DNA of 64,000 nucleotides from the NCBI RefSeq assembly GCF_030580865.1, contig NZ_JAUQSY010000012.1, positions 114,869 through 178,868 on the forward strand. Direction: 5' to 3'. This document shows, in pieces, positions 59,274 through 64,000 of this stretch. Each line of letters opens with the position of its first letter. The first letter of the stretch is position 1. Both the position numbers and the translations under genes were made by a program. Origin of the DNA: Hymenobacter aranciens. Lineage in GTDB: Bacteria; Bacteroidota; Bacteroidia; Cytophagales; Hymenobacteraceae. The notes beneath the pieces are model-generated. The model was not told the DNA's origin and did no database searches. It worked only from the letters and a program-made list of their open reading frames with translations.

Positions 59274-59822
59274 ATGAAAATCTACACCAAAACCGGCGAC
59301 AAAGGCCTCACTTCCCTCATCGGCGGCACCCGCGTGCCCAAGAGCAGCCTACGCATCGAGTGCTACGGCACCGTCGATGAGCTCAACGCCCACGTGGGCC
59401 TCGTGCGCGACCAGGACGTGAATGCCGCCCGTCGCCCCCTGCTCAAGGAAATTCAGGACCGCCTCTTCACCATCGGCTCGGCCCTGGCGGCCGACCCCGA
59501 GAAGTCGCGCATGAAGCTGCCCGACCTGCACGAAGCCGACGTGACCTTGCTGGAGGAGGAGATGGATAGCATGAACGCCGACCTGCCCGAGCTCCGTGCC
59601 TTCATCCTGCCCGGCGGGCACCCCGCCGTGAGCCACGCCCACGTAGCCCGCTGCGTGTGCCGCCGCGCCGAGCGGCTGGTGATTCATCTCGGCGAAGAGT
59701 CCTTCGTGGCTGAATTGGTGGCCGTGTATCTGAACCGGCTGTCCGATTACCTGTTCGTGCTGAGCCGGGCTATGGCCCAGGAGCTGGGCGTGGAAGAAGT
59801 GACCTGGAAGGCGCGGTTGTAA
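59274..59822 (+). CDS. Cob(I)alamin adenosyltransferase, PduO type
   Basis: 182 residues from ATG 59274 (MKIYTKTGDKGLTSLIGGTRVPK). Family motifs: TKTGDKGLTSL (ATP binding) near residue 4, YGTVDELNAHVGL, FILPGGHPAVSHAHVARCVCRRAERLV and LNRLSDYLFVLSRAMAQE. It makes adenosylcobalamin, the cofactor of the MutAB mutase at 15.5-19.6 kb. The frame is open for 40 codons further upstream through the cruciform repeat; the chosen ATG gives the family start. Confidence 0.94.
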   Translation: MKIYTKTGDKGLTSLIGGTRVPKSSLRIECYGTVDELNAHVGLVRDQDVNAARRPLLKEIQDRLFTIGSALAADPEKSRMKLPDLHEADVTLLEEEMDSMNADLPELRAFILPGGHPAVSHAHVARCVCRRAERLVIHLGEESFVAELVAVYLNRLSDYLFVLSRAMAQELGVEEVTWKARL

Positions 59823-59837
59823 CGCAAAGGTTAAAAC

Positions 59838-59939
59838 CTGTCATCCTGAGCGCAGCGAAGGACCTTATTGCGTTTGGAACGATGCAGTAACTCAATCGTT
59901 CGGCCGTGATAAGGTCCTTCGCTGCGCTCAGGATGACAG
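59838..59939. repeat. Long hairpin repeat, GTCATCCTGAGC family (H5)
   Basis: Perfect 31-bp arms at 59838-59868 and 59909-59939 around a 40-nt loop. The loop (inner stem AACGAT...ATCGTT, motif GCAGTAACTC) is nearly identical to that of H7 at 61121-61167, although the arms differ. Confidence 0.93.
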
Positions 59940-59970
59940 AGCTTCCACCCAGCAACGCGCCCATTTTCCG

Positions 59971-59978
59971 TACCTTCG
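59971..59978 (+). promoter_or_regulatory. Candidate -7 element for ilvE
   Basis: TACCTTCG, 43 bp ahead of the ATG at 60022. Confidence 0.4.
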
Positions 59979-60021
59979 TACTCATCCCGCCCACCCATTT
60001 TCTTATCTCCATTTTCCGGTC

Positions 60022-61086
60022 ATGACTGACATTCTCCCCATTCGCACTCAGCGCACGACCGCCTCGCGGTTGAGCGAGGTCGATATGAATAATATTGAAT
60101 TCGGCAAGGTGTTTTCCGACCACATGCTTACCGTTGATTACGTCGACGGCGAGTGGCAGGAGCCGCAGATACTGCCCTACGGCGACATGAGCGTGAGCCC
60201 CGCCACCTCGGCCCTGCACTATGGCCAGGCCATTTTTGAGGGTATGAAGGCCTACCGCCAGGCCGATGGCGGCGTGGCTTTGTTCCGCGCCCGCGACAAC
60301 TGGGCCCGCCTCAACGCCTCGGCCGAGCGCATGTGCATGCCCACCATCCCCGAGGATTTATTCATGAACGGCCTGCGCGAGCTGGTGCGCCTCGACTCGG
60401 AGTGGGTGCCCGGCCAGCAGGGCTGCGCCCTCTACATCCGGCCCTTCATGTTCGCCACCGACGGCTTCATTGGCGTGCGGCCGTCCACGAACTACCGGTT
60501 CATGATTTTCACCTGCCCCACCAACCCCTACTACACCAAGCCCCTGCGCAGCCGCTTCGAGCAGAAGTACGTGCGCTCGGTGGAGGGCGGGGCGGGCTAT
60601 GCCAAAAACGCCGGCAACTACGGCGCCGCCATGCTGCCCACCAAGCTGGCCGTCGATGCCGGCTACCACAACCTCATCTGGACCGACGCCACCGAGCACG
60701 AGTACGTCGAGGAGTCGGGCACGATGAACATCCTCTTCGTCATCAACGGCCGCGTTATCACGCCGGCCCTAAGCACCTCCATCCTCGACGGCATCACCCG
60801 CCGCAGCGTGCTGCAGCTGGCCCGCGACTGGGGCCTGCCGGTAGAGGAGCGCAAGGTAAGCGGCCGCGAAATCCTCGCCGCCATCGAAGCCGGCGAGTTG
60901 CAGGAAGCCTTCGGCGTGGGCACGGCCGCCACCATCGCGCCCATTGCCACCATCGGTTACCAGGGCCAGGATTACGACCTGCCCGCCCTCAGCGACGAAG
61001 GCTTTTGCCGCCGCGTGGGCGCCGAGCTGGAAGCCATCCGTACCGGCCGCGCCGCCGATGCGCACGGCTGGATGGAGCGGGTGTAA
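60022..61086 (+). CDS. ilvE: Branched-chain amino acid aminotransferase
   Basis: 354 residues, a fold-type IV PLP enzyme. Catalytic Lys in RSVEGGAGYAKNAGNYGAAMLP near residue 195; Glu in EYVEESGTMNILF; signature ILDGITRRSVLQLARDWGLPVEERKV near residue 255; early ALHYGQAIFEGMKAYR. It transfers amino groups between branched-chain amino acids and 2-oxoglutarate, the last step of Leu/Ile/Val synthesis. ATG 60022 is used; ATG 60085 is in frame. Confidence 0.95.
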   Translation: MTDILPIRTQRTTASRLSEVDMNNIEFGKVFSDHMLTVDYVDGEWQEPQILPYGDMSVSPATSALHYGQAIFEGMKAYRQADGGVALFRARDNWARLNASAERMCMPTIPEDLFMNGLRELVRLDSEWVPGQQGCALYIRPFMFATDGFIGVRPSTNYRFMIFTCPTNPYYTKPLRSRFEQKYVRSVEGGAGYAKNAGNYGAAMLPTKLAVDAGYHNLIWTDATEHEYVEESGTMNILFVINGRVITPALSTSILDGITRRSVLQLARDWGLPVEERKVSGREILAAIEAGELQEAFGVGTAATIAPIATIGYQGQDYDLPALSDEGFCRRVGAELEAIRTGRAADAHGWMERV

Positions 61087-61093
61087 AATCCGC

Positions 61094-61215
61094 CTGTCAT
61101 GCTGAACGCAGTGAAGCATCTTTTCACATTTGAACGACGCAGTAACCCAATCGTTCGGCCGTGAGAGGATGCTTCACTGCGTTCAGCATGACAGAACCGC
61201 GTTCAGCATGACAGG
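61094..61215. repeat. Long hairpin repeat, GTCATGCTGAAC variant, with duplicated end (H7)
   Basis: Perfect 27-bp arms at 61094-61120 and 61168-61194. A second copy of the right end (GCGTTCAGCATGACAGG, 61199-61215) follows immediately. The loop is shared with H5. Confidence 0.93.
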
Positions 61216-61266
61216 CTTTTTCTCCCGACCTTTGCCCCCAAACCCACCACCTCCCCAATCCACCTC

Positions 61267-62370
61267 ATGAGCACCGCTCCCCTCAAAACCGTCACTCTCA
61301 ACGATACCCACCGCCAGCTGGGCGCCAAAATGGTGCCCTTCGCCGGCTACGACATGCCCGTGCGCTACTCCTCCGACCTCGACGAGCACCACACCGTGCG
61401 CCGGGCCGTGGGCATCTTCGACGTGTCGCACATGGGCGAGTTCCGGCTGCGCGGCCCCCAGGCCCTCGACCTCATCCAGCGTGTCACCAGCAACGACGCC
61501 AGCAAGCTCGCCGACGGCAAAGCCCAGTACAGCTGCCTCCCAAACAACGACGGCGGCATCGTGGACGACCTGCTCGTCTACAAGCTCGCCGATGAGGATT
61601 ACCTGCTGGTGGTAAACGCCTCCAACATCGAGAAAGACTGGAACTGGATTAAGCAGCACAACACCGAGGGGGTCGAGATGGAAGACATTTCCGACCGCAC
61701 CAGCCTCTTCGCCGTGCAGGGCCCCAAGGCCGCCGCCGCCCTCCAGTCGCTCACCGATGTCGACCTGGCCAGCATCCCCTACTATTCCTTCGTGCAGGGC
61801 ACCTTCGCCGGCGCGCCCGACGTCATTATCTCGGCCACCGGCTACACCGGCGCGGGCGGCTTCGAGCTCTACATCCCCAACGAGCACGCCACCCAGGTCT
61901 GGGACAAAATCATGCTGGCCGGCCAGGAGTACGGCATCAAGCCCATCGGCCTCGGCGCCCGCGACACCCTGCGCCTCGAAATGGGTTTCGCCCTCTACGG
62001 CAACGACATCGACGACACCACCTCGCCCCTCGAAGCCGGCCTGGGCTGGATTACCAAGTTCACCAAGGACTTCACCAACTCCGAAGCCCTCAAAAAGCAA
62101 AAAGAGGCCGGCGTGCAGAAAAAGCTGGTTGGCTTCATCATGGACGGCCCCGGCATCCCCCGCGGCCACTACGAGCTGGTAGATGCCGAAGGCCAGAAAA
62201 TCGGCGACGTCACCAGCGGCACCCAGTCGCCCAGCCTCAGCAAAGGCATCGGCATGGGCTACGTCAAAACCGAATTCGCCGCCCCCGGTACCCAGATTTT
62301 CGTGCAGATTCGCGGCAAGAATTTGCCCGCCACCATCCACAAGCTGCCGCTGACGAAAGGCGCCGAGTAG
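61267..62370 (+). CDS. gcvT: Glycine cleavage system aminomethyltransferase (T protein)
   Basis: 367 residues. The start MSTAPLKTVTLNDTHRQLGAKMVPFAGYDMPVRYSS is classic T protein. SHMGEFRLRG near residue 58, the folate-binding NNDGGIVDDLLVYKL, the GYTGAGGFELYIPNE segment and GLGARDTLRLEMGFALYGNDI (catalytic Asp) all fit. It transfers the methylene group from the lipoyl arm to tetrahydrofolate. The other subunits (gcvH, gcvP) are not in this window. No glycine riboswitch was recognised upstream: that region is the H7 repeat. Confidence 0.96.
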   Translation: MSTAPLKTVTLNDTHRQLGAKMVPFAGYDMPVRYSSDLDEHHTVRRAVGIFDVSHMGEFRLRGPQALDLIQRVTSNDASKLADGKAQYSCLPNNDGGIVDDLLVYKLADEDYLLVVNASNIEKDWNWIKQHNTEGVEMEDISDRTSLFAVQGPKAAAALQSLTDVDLASIPYYSFVQGTFAGAPDVIISATGYTGAGGFELYIPNEHATQVWDKIMLAGQEYGIKPIGLGARDTLRLEMGFALYGNDIDDTTSPLEAGLGWITKFTKDFTNSEALKKQKEAGVQKKLVGFIMDGPGIPRGHYELVDAEGQKIGDVTSGTQSPSLSKGIGMGYVKTEFAAPGTQIFVQIRGKNLPATIHKLPLTKGAE

Positions 62371-62462
62371 AGTTAAAAGTTAAAAGTTGAGAGTTAAAAA
62401 ATCAGGCTGCTCAACTTCCGGGCACTATGCTGGCTTTTAACTCTCAACTTTTAACTTTTAAC
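62371..62462. repeat. Heptamer hairpin element between gcvT and comB
   Basis: Left arm 62371-62399 (GTTAAAA and GTTGAGA heptamers) starts at the base after the gcvT stop; right arm 62434-62462 is complementary and ends seven bases before the comB GTG start. Confidence 0.9.
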
Positions 62463-62469
62463 TAAAAAA

Positions 62470-63189
62470 GTGCCCAAACTCGACATCTGCTTCTCCCCCG
62501 AGCTACTCCATCTCTACCCGCTCGAAGGCCAAACCGCCGTCATCGTCGACATCCTCCGCGCCACCAGCACCATCGTCACGGCGATGGCCGCCGGCGTAAC
62601 GGAGGTTTTTCCCGTCGCCACCCTCGAGGAGTGCCGCGCCCTGGGCCAGCAGCACGGCTGCCTCACCGCCGCCGAGCGCGACGGCCTCCCCGCCGAAGGC
62701 TTCGACCTCGGCAACTCCCCCTTCGGCTTCCTCGACGACGCCCGGCCCGTGCGGGGTCGCGCTCTCACCATCAGCACCACCAACGGCACTCTGGCCCTGC
62801 AGCGCTCCCGCGCCGCCGCCGCCATTGTCGTCGGCGCCTTCCTCAACCTGAGCGCCGTGGCCGAGTTCGCCCGCCGCGAGGGCCGCGACGTGCTCATCGT
62901 CTGCGCCGGCTGGAAAGGCCAGTTTTGCCTCGAAGACACCGTCTTTGCCGGTGCCCTCGCCGAGGCCCTGCAAGCCGATTTCGACGTCCGCAGCTCCGAT
63001 GCCGCCCTGGCCGGCCTGCACCTCTGGCAGCAGGCCAGGCCCGACCTCGCCGCCTACCTGCTCCAGTCGTCCCATGTCCGCCGCCTCAACTCCCTCGAAG
63101 CCAGCAAGGACTTCGACTTCTGCCTCCAAATCGACCGCTACGCCACCGTGCTCCCCCGCTGGCACGAAGACCGATTGGTAAACACCTGA
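62470..63189 (+). CDS. comB: 2-phosphosulfolactate phosphatase (ComB family)
   Basis: 239 residues, GTG start at 62470 (MPKLDICFSPELLHLYPLEG). Family signs: VIVDILRATSTIVTAMAAGV near residue 24, GNSPFGF, LTISTTNGTLAL, VGAFLN and ICAGWKGQFCLEDTVFAGALAE. ComB hydrolyses 2-phosphosulfolactate to sulfolactate in coenzyme M synthesis in archaea. In Bacteroidota the enzyme may feed sulfonate lipid synthesis (capnine-type sulfonolipids), but the rest of that route is not visible here. Confidence 0.88.
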   Translation: MPKLDICFSPELLHLYPLEGQTAVIVDILRATSTIVTAMAAGVTEVFPVATLEECRALGQQHGCLTAAERDGLPAEGFDLGNSPFGFLDDARPVRGRALTISTTNGTLALQRSRAAAAIVVGAFLNLSAVAEFARREGRDVLIVCAGWKGQFCLEDTVFAGALAEALQADFDVRSSDAALAGLHLWQQARPDLAAYLLQSSHVRRLNSLEASKDFDFCLQIDRYATVLPRWHEDRLVNT

Positions 63190-63205
63190 CTCTAATTCCA
63201 CATCC

Positions 63206-63310
63206 CCGAGTAGGATATCTTCAATGCCGAGTAGGACATCTGCGGCCCCGAGCAGCGTGTCAGCGCCCCCGAGTAGGATATCTTTTAGAACAACTAGCGT
63301 GTCGGCGATA
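63206..63310. repeat. 21-bp tandem array (R4, 5 units)
   Basis: Units begin at 63206, 63227, 63248, 63269 and 63290. Units 1, 2 and 4 carry CCGAGTAGGA(T/C)ATCT; units 3 and 5 carry CAGCGTGTC/TAGCGTGTC at the same place. It separates the convergent comB and MazG-like genes. Confidence 0.7.
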
Positions 63311-63311
63311 T

Positions 63312-63653
63312 TTAGCCTGCTTCCGGCCCCCGCAGCTTCTCATTCTGCTGGTGCCGCTGGCTGTCGCGCTGCGTCTTCTTAGCCAGGTTGCGCGCCAGCG
63401 CCTCCGTCAGGTTCACCCCCGTCTGGTTGGCCAGGCAAATGAGCACGAACAGCACGTCGGCCAGCTCGTCGCCAAGGTCCTTGTTCTTATCCGATTCTTT
63501 GAACGACTGCTCGCCATACTGCCGGGCAATGATGCGGGCCACTTCGCCCACCTCCTCGGTGAGCATGGCCATGTTCGTCAGTTCGTTGAAATAGCGCACG
63601 CCGGTGGTGGTTATCCACTGGTCCACGGTCTGCTGGGTTTGTTCGAGGGTCAT
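63312..63653 (-). CDS. MazG-like nucleotide pyrophosphohydrolase
   Basis: 113 residues. The EExxE/DExxD-type metal motifs of all-alpha NTP pyrophosphatases are seen: MLTEEVGEVARIIAR and KDLGDELADVLFVLICLANQTG, near residues 30 and 65. Such short MazG/dUTPase-like enzymes hydrolyse non-canonical or surplus NTPs. The tail (KKTQRDSQRHQQNEKLRGPEAG) is polar. The start codon lies 15 bp after the stop of the truncated gene upstream, so they probably share a transcript. Confidence 0.88.
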   Translation of the reverse strand: MTLEQTQQTVDQWITTTGVRYFNELTNMAMLTEEVGEVARIIARQYGEQSFKESDKNKDLGDELADVLFVLICLANQTGVNLTEALARNLAKKTQRDSQRHQQNEKLRGPEAG

Positions 63654-63668
63654 TTAGTTGTTCGTGTT

Positions 63669-64000
63669 TTAGTGATGCCACGGCAGCAGGCCGCTGCCGA
63701 CCGCTACGATGCGTGTTTCTAAATCAGGTAAAAAATCTTCATCGGATTCCTCCCGTTCATTGTTGTGACGGCGAGCTTCGCAGAAGAGCGTTTCGTTGCT
63801 CAGTTGTAAGGAAATCAAAACATCTCTCCAAAATAAAGCTCGTTCTTCCGCACTATGACAAGGACCATCCTTGCCATTCTCAAAACGCTCGGGGTCGATA
63901 ATGAGCAATTCGGTTTCATCCAACCCTAATGCCGCCGCTTGCTCCCGACGCATCTCACGCAAATCCCAGTTATCGAACCAGTGCTCGCCATAATCATTGT
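63669..64000 (-). CDS. Unknown protein (5' truncated at the window edge)
   Basis: The frame remains open to the last base of the window; the visible end reads ...HWFDNWDLREMRREQAAALGLDETELLIIDPERFENGKDG and continues to residue W-H-H. No recognised domain. It is upstream of the MazG-like gene in the same direction. The gene is partial and its DNA is AT-richer than the neighbours. Confidence 0.5.
   Translation of the reverse strand, partial: NDYGEHWFDNWDLREMRREQAAALGLDETELLIIDPERFENGKDGPCHSAEERALFWRDVLISLQLSNETLFCEARRHNNEREESDEDFLPDLETRIVAVGSGLLPWHH

Noticed and set aside
61094..61266. Glycine riboswitch upstream of gcvT
   Set aside because: The region is fully explained by the H7 hairpin repeat; no tandem aptamer features were seen.

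Overview
The window looks like a chromosomal segment of a GC-rich member of the Bacteroidota, most like Hymenobacter (Cytophagales). The evidence is two SusC/SusD pairs, cargo proteins with type IX secretion (T9SS) C-terminal sorting domains, a PorQ gene, a PorE-like OmpA protein, and promoters resembling the Bacteroidota -7 element TAnnTTTG (here often TACCTTTG or TATCTTTA). The species assignment is inference. I saw no rRNA, tRNA, CRISPR array, insertion sequence with a transposase, or prophage.

Layout. 0-10.7 kb: the end of a giant Ig-like/cadherin-like repeat protein with a T9SS tail, a GAF protein, a YgiD-type dioxygenase, a Crp/Fnr-type regulator, a membrane J-domain-like protein, an ankyrin protein, then a leftward set (SDR, dienelactone hydrolase, lipoprotein, two small proteins). 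11-15.5 kb: a secreted PL7 alginate lyase behind a 30-bp palindrome, an unknown protein, a mosaic Fic protein and a small unknown. 15.5-19.6 kb: both methylmalonyl-CoA mutase subunits, the large one carrying an in-frame repeat insertion. 19.8-29.8 kb: an outer-membrane barrel, a 5'-nucleotidase split into two genes, dnaA, OsmC, GH3, a HAD-like protein, a Gre-like protein and an MBL-fold hydrolase. 29.8-37.7 kb: PorE-like protein, lon, porQ, hslU. 37.8-48.8 kb: two SusCD transport loci in visibly lower-GC DNA. 49-64 kb: prfB with its programmed frameshift, a histidine kinase and response regulator, rnhB, NUDIX, PlsC-like acyltransferase, gatC, a large membrane TPR protein, an ABC ATPase, cob(I)alamin adenosyltransferase, ilvE, gcvT, comB, a MazG-like protein and a truncated gene at the edge.

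How the genes fit together. Several products concern the cell envelope: T9SS cargo, PorQ and the PorE-like protein for export, SusCD for glycan or peptide uptake, and alginate lyase as a secreted enzyme. The mutase and the cobalamin adenosyltransferase belong to one AdoCbl-dependent propionate pathway, although they lie 40 kb apart. Lon and HslU are protein quality-control ATPases.

The most unusual content is between the genes. At least four kinds of structured repeats fill the gaps: (1) heptamer elements of the form GTTNNNN arranged as hairpins that abut start and stop codons, one of them translated inside mutB; (2) long hairpins whose arms begin TGTCATCCTGAGC or TGTCATGCTGAAC, where two copies share a loop but have compensatory arm changes; (3) nested palindromes built on GTGGTCGTACGAA, plus a 205-bp compound cruciform; (4) four intergenic arrays with an exact 21-bp period but divergent sequence. 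These are the best candidates for undescribed biology here.
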